Numbered from the stretch's first letter, positions 1 through 10,400 are shown. The stretch: 64,000 nt of DNA from an uncultured Eubacterium sp. (GCA_945939115.1 CAMEVC010000001.1:62001-126000), one strand, 5' to 3'. Translations and numbers: made by a program. Notes: a model not told the origin generated them from the sequence alone.

Positions 1-48
1 ATATGTCATGAACGCGAAGTAATTATAATAACATAGAGAGGGATTTTT

Positions 49-2676
49 ATGTCTAATATACAACAGACTAATCCGGTTAATATAGGTATGCTGGCTCATG
101 TTGATGCCGGGAAAACTACGCTCTCTGAGGCAATGCTTTTTAGGGCTGGAAGTATCAGGAAGCTTGGCAGAGTGGATAATCAGGACACATTTCTTGATAC
201 CGGTGATATGGAAAGAGCAAGAGGAATAACCATATTTTCAAAGCAGGCAGCTTATAGCTATAATGGTAGACAGTATACACTCCTTGATACGCCGGGACAT
301 GTGGACTTCTCTGCGGAGACGGAGAGGACACTGTGGGTGTTGGATGTGGCAGTGCTTGTAATAAGTGGTATGGACGGTGTGCAGGGACATACAGAGACAC
401 TTTGGAGTCTGCTTAAGAGACTTGGAATTCCTGTGTTTATATTTGTTAATAAAATGGATCAGCAGGGTACAAGCAGAAGCAGGATTATTGAACAGTTAAA
501 GAACAAGCTTTCCGGGAGTTGTGTGGATTTCAATAATCTGGATTATGAGGAGGCTGCGCTGTGCCAGGAGGAGGCACTTGAGCAGTTCCTTGAGAGTGGC
601 GAAGTGGGTCAAGAGCTTTTAAGCCGCATGATTATGGAACGAAAAATATTTCCAGTGTATTTTGGTTCGGCGCTCAAGGTTGATGGAGTGGACGAACTTA
701 TGGAGGGTATTGATAAGTTTGCAGGAACCCCTGATTATGGTGATATATTTAAGGCAAAGATATATAAGATAACAAGAGACGAAAGAGGAGAACGCCTGAC
801 TCATCTAAAGGTGTGTGGAGGTTTGTTGCGCACAAAGATGCTTATTGGGGATGAGAAGGTCAACCAGATACGCGTCTATGCCGGGGATAAGTTTTCCAGT
901 ATAAATGAAGCTGTTCCGGGAACTGTCTGCGCTGTGACGGGACTTAATGAAACCCGGGCAGGACAGTTTATTGGAGAGGATGGGCAGGACAATATTCCTG
1001 TGCTTGAACCGGTTCTTAATTACAGATTAAATCTCCCGGCAGGAGCTGATCCTGTGGTACTTTTATCAAAACTGCGTATGCTGGAGGAAGAGGAGCCGGA
1101 GCTTCATGTGGAGTGGGATGAGAATTTTAAGGAAATTCATGTGAGCGTTATGGGACCGGTTCTTATAGAGGTTCTGAGCAATATTATAAAGACAAGATTT
1201 GGAGTGGATGTAACATTTGGAGAAGGAAGTATTGTATATAAAGAAACAATTGGAAATAAGGCTTATGGAATAGGGCATTTTGAGCCGCTGAGACATTATG
1301 CAGAGGTGCATCTGCTTCTTGAACCGGGAGAGTCGGGAAGCGGAATGAAGTACCAGTGCCGCTGTAGTGAGGATATATTAGATAAGAATTGGCAGAGACT
1401 TGTATATACACATTTGTGTGAGAAGACACATAGAGGAGTCCTCACAGGTTCAGAACTTACAGATATGGTGATTACACTCGTGGCAGGAAGAGCGCATCCT
1501 AAACACACTGAAGGCGGTGATTTCAGACAGGCTACCTACAGAGCAGTAAGACAGGGGCTTATGCAGGCGGAATCAGTCCTTCTTGAGCCTTTCTATGCAT
1601 TTTCACTTGAGGTCAGAAGAGAGTATGTCGGAAGGGCGATGACAGATTTCGAGCGGATGGGAGCTGCATTTACACTGCAGGATGCAGACGGTGACAATGT
1701 GATAATTACAGGAGAAGGCCCTGTGTCTGTGATTGGTAATTATCAGGCTGAGGTCAACGCTTACACAAAAGGCAGTGGAAGACTGGCACTTCAGATGGCT
1801 GGCTACAGACCATGTCATAATACAGAAGAAGTCCTTGAAAAATACGGTTATGACCCGGAGAGGGACACGAGAAACCCTGCGGATTCAGTGTTCTGTGCCG
1901 GAGGCTCAGGATATGTCGTGCCATGGAATGAGGTGCGTGATCATGCTCATGTTGAGATTGCAGTTTCTGACACAACAGTGGCAGGAGGACAGACAGACAA
2001 GAAAGTTAAGCTCTCTGCAAAGCAGGCTTCAAGAACTGTATCAGATGAGTGGATTGGGACAGATGAGGTCGACAGAATCCTTAATGAGACATATTTTGCC
2101 AACAGCAGAGGTGACAATGAGAGGAGAAAGCTTTCCAAAAGGAAGGCAGATTCCGCAACGGGGAAATATGTGGCAGGTGGAGTGAGCAGAATATCTTCAG
2201 TTAAGAATCCGCCAAAATCACCGTCTTACGACCCGGCTAAGATGAGTTACCTGCTTGTTGACGGATATAATATAATTCACGCATTTAAGGAGCTGTCAGA
2301 GTTAGCAGAGATTAATCTTGACAGCGCAAGGGGGAGGCTTATAGATATTCTGTGCAATTATCAGGCAATGAAGGGTTGTGAGCTGATAGTTGTATTTGAT
2401 GCTTACAGGGTTGCCGGACATGATGAGGAGTTTATGGACTACCACAATATTCATGTGGTGTTTACTAAGACGGCAGAAACTGCGGATCATTATATAGAAA
2501 AATTTGCACATGAGAATGGAAAGAAATATAATGTCACGGTGGCAACCTCCGACGGAGTTGAGCAGGTCATAATCAGAGGACAGGGATGTCTTCTTATATC
2601 TGCAAGAGAATTCGAGAAAGAGATTGCTGCAATGGAGGAGTATATACGGGAGAGTTATCTTAATAAATCATACTAA
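49..2676 (+). CDS. TetM-like translation GTPase fused to C-terminal NYN (YacP/Rae1-like) nuclease domain
   Basis: 875-residue fusion. The N-terminal ~650 residues follow the EF-G/ribosomal-protection-protein plan: G1 AHVDAGKTT (residues 16-24), G2 GITI, G3 DTPGH (~79-83), G4 NKMD (~134), then EF-G domains II-V. After a polar linker (~660-730) comes a NYN/PIN-like domain (~735-865) beginning LVDGYNIIHAF, with conserved acidic positions in FDAY, TADHYIE and SDG, as in YacP/Rae1, which in Bacillus cleaves mRNA in the ribosomal A site. Inference: a translation factor that binds the ribosome and delivers an endonuclease there. The ~640-residue Tet proteins lack this tail, so tetracycline resistance should not be assumed. 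RBS GAGAGGGA lies just upstream of the ATG; the next gene follows after 14 nt, so they are probably cotranscribed. Confidence 0.85.
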   Translation: MSNIQQTNPVNIGMLAHVDAGKTTLSEAMLFRAGSIRKLGRVDNQDTFLDTGDMERARGITIFSKQAAYSYNGRQYTLLDTPGHVDFSAETERTLWVLDVAVLVISGMDGVQGHTETLWSLLKRLGIPVFIFVNKMDQQGTSRSRIIEQLKNKLSGSCVDFNNLDYEEAALCQEEALEQFLESGEVGQELLSRMIMERKIFPVYFGSALKVDGVDELMEGIDKFAGTPDYGDIFKAKIYKITRDERGERLTHLKVCGGLLRTKMLIGDEKVNQIRVYAGDKFSSINEAVPGTVCAVTGLNETRAGQFIGEDGQDNIPVLEPVLNYRLNLPAGADPVVLLSKLRMLEEEEPELHVEWDENFKEIHVSVMGPVLIEVLSNIIKTRFGVDVTFGEGSIVYKETIGNKAYGIGHFEPLRHYAEVHLLLEPGESGSGMKYQCRCSEDILDKNWQRLVYTHLCEKTHRGVLTGSELTDMVITLVAGRAHPKHTEGGDFRQATYRAVRQGLMQAESVLLEPFYAFSLEVRREYVGRAMTDFERMGAAFTLQDADGDNVIITGEGPVSVIGNYQAEVNAYTKGSGRLALQMAGYRPCHNTEEVLEKYGYDPERDTRNPADSVFCAGGSGYVVPWNEVRDHAHVEIAVSDTTVAGGQTDKKVKLSAKQASRTVSDEWIGTDEVDRILNETYFANSRGDNERRKLSKRKADSATGKYVAGGVSRISSVKNPPKSPSYDPAKMSYLLVDGYNIIHAFKELSELAEINLDSARGRLIDILCNYQAMKGCELIVVFDAYRVAGHDEEFMDYHNIHVVFTKTAETADHYIEKFAHENGKKYNVTVATSDGVEQVIIRGQGCLLISAREFEKEIAAMEEYIRESYLNKSY

Positions 2677-2690
2677 AAGGGAGGCATATT

Positions 2691-4121
2691 ATGCGTACTT
2701 TATGGGTTGTTGGTGATTCAACACTTAGTTCATTTGATGACAAATACTACTATCCAAGATATGGATATGGAACAAGATTGTCCTGCTATCTTAATGATAA
2801 GGTTAATGTTGAAAATCTTGCGCTATCAGGGCGTAGCAGCTTAAGCTTTACAAGAGAAGAGAATTATCAGAAGCTTATTTCTGGTATGAAGGAGGGGGAT
2901 TTCCTTATAATAGGATTCGGACATAATGACGAGAAGACAGAAGCAGACCGTTATACATGTCCTGTTGGCAGTAAGGATGATTATGGTACTTTTGCAGAAT
3001 CACTTTATACAAAATATATTAAACCGGCACAGGCAGCAGGCTGTACTCCGATACTCTGCACGCCTATTGTAAGAAGGACTGCAACAGGTGAGTGGACAAA
3101 GCAGGAACTTCACATTACTGCGGATACGGCCCAGTTTAAAGGTGGCGATTACGCACAGGCAGTAAGGGAACTGGCAGCGCAGCTTGGACTGGTATGTGTT
3201 GATATGACTTTAAAAACAAAGGAACTTTATGACAGAATGGGGTGTGAAGAGACAGTTTATCTTCATGCATGGCCTTCTGATAAAAGTATTAGCGTAGATA
3301 ATACCCATACCAATATATGGGGTGCGAGAGTTAATGCTTTTTTAGTGATGGAGGAACTTGAGAAAGCTGGAATATCAGGGCTTTCTGAGAATATAGTTAA
3401 CATAAGGGCAGATGAGCCGCTTCCTGATAAGAACCGTTATCTTGAGAAAAATGCAGCGTATAAACCGGTTGTTTTTAGCGATGAGTTAGATGATAGTAAG
3501 TATTTTAAAGATGCCTGTGGATTTAAGGGGACTGTTTTCGGTGATATATCATATTTGCCGGGGGAATGTGACCATTATGTGTTAGAGGAAGTAACGGATG
3601 GAATTCACATTGCTGTAAGAGGCAATGACGGTAAAATCTCTAGTGTAACGGATGGAATTGCCATGTATTACAAAAAGATTCCTGTTGATGTTAATTTTAC
3701 CCTTAAGGCTAAGATGAGAATAAATGATTATTTCTATAACAATCAGGTTTCCTTTGGACTGATGGTGAGGGATGATATCTATATTGACAGAAAAATGCCG
3801 GATGTGCTGGGAGATTATGTTGCTGCTGCGCCGCTTAATCTTACACATAAGGAATTGGCATGGAGCTGTTTCGCAAGAAAGAATAATGCACTTATGCAGG
3901 GGTCTACGGTGGGGAGAGAGTTAAAACCGGGAGATGTTATTGATGTGGAGATTTCTTCTAATTCCGATGGATATGCGGTAAAATTAGGAGATTCTCCGAT
4001 GCTTACAGGTGGCTTTGATTTCAAACTGACAGCCGTTGACCCGAAGCATGTGTATGCAGGCTTCTTTGTAGCACGAAATGCAGATGTCACATTTACAGAT
4101 ATAGAATATACTGAGAATTAA
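2691..4121 (+). CDS. SGNH/GDSL hydrolase, rhamnogalacturonan acetylesterase-like, with C-terminal beta-sandwich
   Basis: 476 residues. Block I is GDST (catalytic Ser in VVGDSTLSSF, residues ~7-16), block II has the oxyanion Gly in LALSGRSS, block III GFGHNDE, and block V supplies Asp/His in DNTHTNIWGA (~203-212). This arrangement matches the CE12-type rhamnogalacturonan/pectin acetylesterases. Residues ~255-476 form an extra all-beta region resembling a LamG/concanavalin-type sandwich, perhaps a carbohydrate-binding module. There is no signal peptide or membrane segment, so it should act in the cytoplasm on imported oligosaccharides (inference). RBS AAAGGGAGG precedes the ATG. The TAA stop is inside the left arm of the giant palindrome that follows. 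Confidence 0.75.
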   Translation: MRTLWVVGDSTLSSFDDKYYYPRYGYGTRLSCYLNDKVNVENLALSGRSSLSFTREENYQKLISGMKEGDFLIIGFGHNDEKTEADRYTCPVGSKDDYGTFAESLYTKYIKPAQAAGCTPILCTPIVRRTATGEWTKQELHITADTAQFKGGDYAQAVRELAAQLGLVCVDMTLKTKELYDRMGCEETVYLHAWPSDKSISVDNTHTNIWGARVNAFLVMEELEKAGISGLSENIVNIRADEPLPDKNRYLEKNAAYKPVVFSDELDDSKYFKDACGFKGTVFGDISYLPGECDHYVLEEVTDGIHIAVRGNDGKISSVTDGIAMYYKKIPVDVNFTLKAKMRINDYFYNNQVSFGLMVRDDIYIDRKMPDVLGDYVAAAPLNLTHKELAWSCFARKNNALMQGSTVGRELKPGDVIDVEISSNSDGYAVKLGDSPMLTGGFDFKLTAVDPKHVYAGFFVARNADVTFTDIEYTEN

Positions 4122-4424
4122 TCCGGATTTCGGGTTTTATATTTTCAACTTCGCTATGTTAACGCTTTTGCTACATCACCCATACAGTCCAATTTCATGA
4201 TGACTACACCTAGTGGGAGTAAAAGCCGTTATCTGCATAGGTTATTACAGTGCAGAAAATCAACGCGCTACGCTTGAACGCGATTTTCTGCACTGCCCTT
4301 TTACAGATAGCGGCTTTAACTCCCACACGGTTCGTCATAAATCGAGCCGGACTGTATGGGCAATGCATCAAAAGCATTTATATATCTAAATGATAAATAA
4401 TAAAACCCGAAATCCGGATTAATT
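4116..4424. repeat. Giant imperfect palindrome (309 bp), possible structured RNA or MITE-like element
   Basis: The whole interval between the SGNH gene and the next CDS folds back on itself. Exact 25-nt outer arms are 4116-4140 and 4400-4424. Further paired blocks are 4164-4170/4369-4375, 4179-4190/4349-4360 (12 nt exact), 4213-4220/4319-4326 (8 nt exact), 4224-4235/4304-4315 (one U.G wobble) and 4248-4261/4282-4295 (14 nt exact). The tip contains CGCG on both sides of a short loop. No ORF or U-run terminator is present. A TTAA occurs at both outer ends, which could be a target duplication or part of the arms. Function unknown. Confidence 0.85.
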
Positions 4425-4528
4425 AATATAATTTTCATGTATGAATATATTTAAAAGCGTATGGAAAAATGTTACAATCTAATTAAGAAATATCGTGAAA
4501 TAGCGTTATCGCGGAAATGAGGCATAAT

Positions 4529-6142
4529 ATGAGAATTACATTTTTAGGTGCAGATCATGAAGTAACGGGAAGCTGCCATTTTCTACAGGCTGCCGGACTG
4601 AATATTCTTGTGGATTGTGGCATGGAGCAGGGTAATGATGTGTATGAGAATCAGGAACTGCCTATACCGGCTTCTGAGGTGGACTGTATATTGCTTACCC
4701 ACGCCCATATTGATCATTCGGGACTTATCCCGCTTATGTATGTGAATGGTTTCAGGGGAACTGTTTATGCAACAACAGCAACTACACAGTTGTGTGAGAT
4801 AATGTTAAAAGACAGTGCCCATATCCAGATGTTTGAGGCCGAATGGAGGAACAGAAAGGCAGCACGTTCAGGAGGAAAGTTAAAGGAATTTGTACCTCTC
4901 TATGATATGGATGCGGCTGTCAATGTATGTAAACAGTTTGTCGGATGTGATTACGATACGGTTATCAATGTGTCAGAGGGAGTGAGAATTAGATTTACTG
5001 ATGTGGGGCATCTGCTGGGGTCAGCGAGTATTGAGATATGGATAGATGAACAGACATCGGAAGGCGTAGTATCTAAGAAGATTGTCTTCTCAGGTGATAT
5101 CGGGAATATTAATAAACCTATTATTAAAGATCCTAAGCATATTAAAGATGCAGACTATGTTGTTATGGAATCAACATATGGTAACAGAAGCCACGGCGGA
5201 ACGCCTGATTATGTGAAGGATCTGGCTGATATTTTCAAGCGTACATTTGACAGAGGCGGCAATGTTGTTATTCCTTCATTTGCGGTAGGAAGAACTCAGG
5301 AGCTTCTTTATATTATCAGAAAGATTAAGGAACAAAAGCTTATTGATAGAGATTTCACTGTATATATGGATAGTCCTCTTGCTATTGAAGCAACTAACAT
5401 ATTCATTAAGAATGTGGAGAGCTGTTTTGATGAAGAAGCGGTGGAACTTGTAAGACGGGGAATCAATCCGCTGACATTTCCGGGGCTTAAGTATGCAACT
5501 ACAGGAGATGAATCCAAGATGATTAATTTTGACCCGGAGCCGAAGGTCATAATATCTTCATCAGGTATGTGCGAGGCGGGAAGAATCAGACATCATCTTA
5601 AACACAATCTCTGGAGGCCGGAGAGTACGATTGTCTTTGTAGGATATCAGGCTGTAGGAACTACAGGAAGAATTATTGTAGACGGTGCGGAAGAAATCAA
5701 GCTTTTCGGTGAGCCTATACAGATTAAGGCGGAGATAGTACAGCTTCAAGGCTCAAGCGGACACGCAGATAAGGAAGGATTACTTAACTGGATTAACGCA
5801 TTTGATAAGAAACCGGACAGGGTGTTTGTAGTTCATGGCGAGGACAGTGTATGTGACGAATTTACCGCATGTCTGAGGGATGAATATGGATATAATGCAA
5901 TAGCACCTTATACGGGAGCAAGTTATGACCTTGTTGCCGGCAGAGTAATAACTGAGGGTATAAGAGAGAAGAAGACCAGAAGAACAACTACAACGCAGCG
6001 TAACAGAACTGTATTTGACAGGCTGGTTGCTGCAGGAAAACGTCTCATGACGGTTATAACACACAATGAGGGTGGAGCGAATAAAGATTTGGCTAAGTTT
6101 ACAGACCAGATTAATGCATTATGCGATAAATGGGACAGATAA
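4529..6142 (+). CDS. MBL-fold beta-CASP metallo-hydrolase, RNA-processing type
   Basis: 537 residues from the preferred ATG (4529), which has GAGG six bases upstream; an in-frame ATG at 4517 lacks a good site. The metallo-beta-lactamase core has LTHAHIDHSG (the HxHxDH zinc motif), VGHLLGSA and SGDIG. The beta-CASP insert follows (GGNVVIPSFAVGRTQE), and a C-terminal RMMBL region with GSSGHADKEG and VFVVHGED. This is the architecture of CPSF73/Ysh1-like bacterial RNases (metal-dependent RNA endo- or exonucleases). A basic segment near residue ~480 (KKTRRTTTTQRNR) may aid RNA binding. It is followed after 19 nt by the lipid kinase gene. Confidence 0.85.
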   Translation: MRITFLGADHEVTGSCHFLQAAGLNILVDCGMEQGNDVYENQELPIPASEVDCILLTHAHIDHSGLIPLMYVNGFRGTVYATTATTQLCEIMLKDSAHIQMFEAEWRNRKAARSGGKLKEFVPLYDMDAAVNVCKQFVGCDYDTVINVSEGVRIRFTDVGHLLGSASIEIWIDEQTSEGVVSKKIVFSGDIGNINKPIIKDPKHIKDADYVVMESTYGNRSHGGTPDYVKDLADIFKRTFDRGGNVVIPSFAVGRTQELLYIIRKIKEQKLIDRDFTVYMDSPLAIEATNIFIKNVESCFDEEAVELVRRGINPLTFPGLKYATTGDESKMINFDPEPKVIISSSGMCEAGRIRHHLKHNLWRPESTIVFVGYQAVGTTGRIIVDGAEEIKLFGEPIQIKAEIVQLQGSSGHADKEGLLNWINAFDKKPDRVFVVHGEDSVCDEFTACLRDEYGYNAIAPYTGASYDLVAGRVITEGIREKKTRRTTTTQRNRTVFDRLVAAGKRLMTVITHNEGGANKDLAKFTDQINALCDKWDR

Positions 6143-6161
6143 TGCAGAATAGGAGAAATGT

Positions 6162-7073
6162 ATGAAGAAAATGCTATTTGTTTTTAACCCTAACTCGGGT
6201 AAGGCTCAGATAAAGAACCAGCTTATGAAGATTATTCAGGTGTTTTCTGATTCGGGATATGAAGTTACAGTATATCCAACTAAAGCGCCGATGGATGGAT
6301 ATCAGCATATTGTTGACAGTGAGGGAAGATATGACGTGATAGCATGCAGCGGAGGAGACGGTACTCTTAACGAAACAGTTGCTGCAATTCTTAAGTACAG
6401 TGGCAATAAGCCGCCTATTGGTTATATTCCAAGCGGAACCACGAATGATTTTGCGGCAAGTCTTGGAATACCGCGTAATATGGTGAAAGCAGCAGCATAT
6501 ATTGCTGACGGAGAACTGTTCCCATGTGATGTTGGTATGATGAATGACCAGCGCTCTTTTAATTATGTTGCCGCATTTGGTGCATTTACAAGGGTTTCTT
6601 ACGGTACGCCGCAGAATCTGAAGAATGTATTTGGGCATCAGGCATATGTTCTGGAAGCGGTAAAGAGTCTGTCTACACTTAAACCGGAGTACATGAGGGT
6701 ATATTCAGATGAGATTGAGACTGAGGGGAATTTTGTCTATGGAATGATAAGTAACACCAATTCTGTTGGTGGTATCAAGAACCTTACGGGTAATGATGTT
6801 GATTTACAGGATGGTTTATTTGAAGTGACTCTTATCAGAGAACTTAACAATCCGCTGGCAGTTCAGTCGCTTATCAATGCATTTCTTACAAAGGACTTGA
6901 GCAAATGCGACTGGGTGTGTACATGGAAAACCAAGAAAGTAAGATTTGAGTCACCACAGCCGGTGTCGTGGACTCTTGATGGAGAGTTTGGCGGGGAACA
7001 TAAAGATATCAGCTTTTCAGTAAAAGAAAAGGCTGTAGAGTTCCTTATACGAGGCATATCAGAGCAAAATTAA
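6162..7073 (+). CDS. Diacylglycerol/lipid kinase family protein (DagK/YegS type)
   Basis: 303 residues. The N-terminus MLFVFNPNSGKAQ is the nucleotide-binding start of this family, and SGGDGTLNE (~66-74) is the diagnostic GGDGT loop. PSGTTNDFA (~97-105) is the second conserved catalytic-domain motif. The C-terminal half is the usual beta-rich domain, ending with DGE before the last strand. These soluble kinases phosphorylate diacylglycerol or related lipids using ATP, recycling diacylglycerol from phospholipid turnover. Whether this one uses diacylglycerol or another lipid cannot be read. RBS AGGAGA precedes the start; the gene is probably cotranscribed with the beta-CASP gene. Confidence 0.85.
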   Translation: MKKMLFVFNPNSGKAQIKNQLMKIIQVFSDSGYEVTVYPTKAPMDGYQHIVDSEGRYDVIACSGGDGTLNETVAAILKYSGNKPPIGYIPSGTTNDFAASLGIPRNMVKAAAYIADGELFPCDVGMMNDQRSFNYVAAFGAFTRVSYGTPQNLKNVFGHQAYVLEAVKSLSTLKPEYMRVYSDEIETEGNFVYGMISNTNSVGGIKNLTGNDVDLQDGLFEVTLIRELNNPLAVQSLINAFLTKDLSKCDWVCTWKTKKVRFESPQPVSWTLDGEFGGEHKDISFSVKEKAVEFLIRGISEQN

Positions 7074-7104
7074 TAACCTTAGATAATAATGTATTAATAA
7101 TATA

Positions 7105-7160
7105 AAGTGACAGAATGGGTATATATCAATATATCTGATTTGTCACTTTATTTTTTTATT
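7105..7160 (+). terminator. Intrinsic terminator after the lipid kinase gene
   Basis: AAAGTGACA (from ~7106) pairs with TGTCACTTT (ends ~7150), with a second AT-rich stem (ATATAT/ATATAT) inside the loop, followed by a long T-run. Confidence 0.75.
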
Positions 7161-7308
7161 TTTTTAAGGGAATACATTGAAAAACACACACAATTCCCAC
7201 ACAATTTATTTTTTGCGGCTAAAAATAAAATATAACCCCAGATAGAAAATTTGAAATACAGCTTATAAATGTGTGAAAAACTATTAAAATCTAAAATAAT
7301 TTTTATTA

Positions 7309-7358
7309 TAGTCTGACAATAACAGAATAAAATGATTAATTGACAAATAGTCTGACAA
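7309..7358 (+). promoter_or_regulatory. Two direct repeats TAGTCTGACAA upstream of gltB
   Basis: Identical 11-mers at 7309-7319 and 7348-7358, 39 bp apart (near four helical turns), just upstream of the gltB -35 box. They are candidate sites for an activator of glutamate synthase. The rest of 7161-7374 is AT-rich with no ORF. Confidence 0.45.
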
Positions 7359-7374
7359 CTCAATCAAAAAAATG

Positions 7375-7403
7375 TTTACATTGCAAAAAAATTGGAGTAT
7401 ATT
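7375..7403 (+). promoter_or_regulatory. Sigma-A promoter of gltBD
   Basis: TTTACA (7375-7380), 17-nt spacer, TATATT (7398-7403). Transcription would start near 7410, which rules out translation starts upstream of that point. Confidence 0.7.
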
Positions 7404-7448
7404 TTGTCTAAGCAAAGCTTTAGAATATACGAAAGGATGATTAGACTT

Positions 7449-10400
7449 ATGGAAAATCAAATCAAAAAGCCCGGTCTTTATAATTCTGAATTTGAACATG
7501 ATGCCTGTGGTATCGGAGCAATCGTAAGTATTAACGGTATCAAGACTCACCAGACAGTTTCAGATGCTTTAAGTATTGTAGAGAATCTTGAACACAGAGC
7601 TGGTAAGGATGCAGAAGGCAAGACTGGTGATGGTGTTGGTATTCTTCTTCAGATATCACACAAGTTCTTTAAGAAAGCCGTTAAACCATTAGGAATTGAA
7701 CTCGGAGGCGAGCGTGACTATGGTATTGGTATGTTCTTCTTCCCACAGGACGAATTAGCGCGTAACAGAGCTAAGAAAATGTTTGAGATTATTGTAGAGA
7801 AAGAAGGACTTGAATTCTTAGGATGGAGAGATGTTCCAACATTTCCTAATGTCCTTGGTAAGAAAGCTGTTGACTGTATGCCTTATATCATGCAGGGATT
7901 TGTTAAGAGACCTGACAATACTGCAAAGGGTATTGAGTTTGATAGAAGGCTTTATGTTGCAAGAAGAGTATTTGAACAGACAGCAGAAGACACTACTTAT
8001 GTATGTTCACTTTCAAGCAGAACAATCGTGTATAAAGGAATGTTTCTTGTAGGACAGCTTCGTCAGTTCTTTGGTGACCTTGAGGATGCCGATTATGAGT
8101 CAGCTATCGCACTTGTACATTCAAGATTCTCAACTAACACTAATCCGAGCTGGGAGAGAGCTCATCCTAACAGATTTATGGTACATAACGGAGAGATTAA
8201 TACTATAAAAGGTAATGCCGACAGAATGCTTGCAAGAGAGGAGACAATGACTTCTCCATATCTTGAGGATGAAATGTCTAAGATAACACCAGTTGTTAAC
8301 ACAAGCGGTTCTGACTCAGCTATGCTCGATAATACACTTGAATTCTTTGTGATGAATGGTATGCCTCTTCCATTGGCAGTTATGATTACAATTCCTGAGC
8401 CTTGGATTAACAATGACGCAATGGCACAGGAGAAGAAGGATTTCTATCAGTATTATGCAACAATGATGGAGCCATGGGATGGTCCGGCTTCTATCGCATT
8501 TACAGATGGTGATTACTTTGGAGCAGTGCTTGACCGTAACGGACTTCGTCCTTCAAGATACTATATTACTAATGATGGATATCTTATTCTCTCATCTGAG
8601 GTTGGAGCACTTCCGATACCGGAGAGCAGAATTAAGATAAAGGACAGATTAAGACCTGGCAAAATGCTTCTTATTGATACAGTTAAGGGCGAACTTATAG
8701 ATGATGACAGGCTTAAGGAAGAGTATGCAACTAAGAATCCATATGGAGAATGGCTTGACAGCAATCTTATACAGTTGAAGGACCTTAAGATTCCTAACAA
8801 GAAGGTTCCTGTACATACTAAAGAAGAGAGAGCCAGACTTCAGAAGGCATTTGGTTATACATATGAGGATTTCAAGACATCTATTCTGCCTATGGCTCTT
8901 AATGGAACAGAACAGACAGGCGCAATGGGTATAGATACTCCTCTTGCTGTACTTTCTAATAAGCATCAGCCATTATTCAACTATTTTAAGCAGTTGTTTG
9001 CACAGGTTACAAACCCACCTATAGATTCAATCAGGGAGAAGGTTGTAACATCAACAACAGTATATCTTGGAACAGAGGGTAACATTCTTGAGGAGAAAGC
9101 TGAGAACTGTAAGCAGTTAAGAATAAATGATCCTATTCTTACTAATACAGATTTACTTAAGATTAAGAATATGAATGTGGAAGGTTTCAAGGTAGAGACT
9201 ATTCCTATCATATATTATAAGAACACTTCACTGGAGAAGGCTATTGACCACCTCTTTGTAGAAGTAGACAGAGCTCACAGAGAAGGAGCTAACATTATAA
9301 TTCTCTCAGACAGAGGTGTAGATGAGAACCATGTAGCGATTCCTTCTTTACTTGCAGTTGCAGCATTACAGCAGTATCTTGTACAGACCAAGAAGAGAAC
9401 AAGTATGGCTGTTATTCTTGAGAGTGGAGAGCCAAGAGATGTTCATCATTTTGCAACCCTTCTCGGATATGGTGCTTCAGCAATCAATCCATATCTGGCT
9501 CAGGAGAGTATTCAGGAACTTATTGATCTTAATATGCTTGACAAGGATTACTATGCTGCAGTTAATGATTATAATAAGGCAATTATATCAGGAATTGTTA
9601 AGATAGCTGCTAAGATGGGTATTTCGACAATACAGTCATATCAGGGTGCTAAGATATTTGAGGCGATTGGTATCAATTCAGATGTCATCAATAAGTATTT
9701 CAAGGGTACTGTATCAAGAATTGAAGGTATCTCACTTAAGGATATTCAGGAGGATGTTGAGACACTCCATTCTAAGGCCTTTGATCCTCTTGGACTTTCA
9801 ACAGACACAACGCTTGACAGTTCGGGAGCACATAAGATGAGAAGCGGCAAGGAGGAGCATCTGTATAATCCACAGACAATACATTTGCTGCAGCTTGCTA
9901 CAAGAACAGGTGATTATAAGACCTTCAAGGAATACACAGCTCTTGTTAATAAAGAAGAAGGTGTAAAGAATTTAAGGGGTCTTATGAATATAAAGTTCCC
10001 TAAGAAGGGAGTAAGCATCAATGAAGTCGAAAGCGTTGATTCAATTGTGCGAAGATTTAAGACCGGAGCCATGTCTTACGGTTCTATTTCAAGAGAAGCA
10101 CATGAGACCATGGCAATAGCTATGAATATGCTTCACGGTAAGTCTAATTCAGGTGAAGGTGGCGAGGATATTGACAGACTTAAGGTTGGGCCTGACGGAC
10201 TTAACAGATGTTCGGCTATCAAACAGGTTGCTTCCGGAAGATTTGGCGTAACCTCAAGATATCTTGTGAGTGCTAAGGAAATTCAGATTAAGATGGCACA
10301 GGGAGCTAAGCCGGGTGAAGGTGGACATCTTCCTGGAAAGAAGGTATATCCTTGGATTGCCAAGACAAGACTTTCAACTCCTGGTGTTGCTCTGATTTCA

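Noticed and set aside
1733-2185. 150-residue overlapping plus-strand ORF
   Set aside because: It lies wholly inside the GTPase gene in another frame, with no RBS and a composition typical of a shadow frame.
49-2676. Tetracycline resistance gene tet(M)-like
   Set aside because: The GTPase resembles ribosomal-protection proteins, but the NYN tail and lack of mobile context argue for a housekeeping translation factor.
4116-4424. CRISPR array or simple terminator
   Set aside because: There is one long mirror-paired structure, not regularly spaced direct repeats, and no T-run follows.
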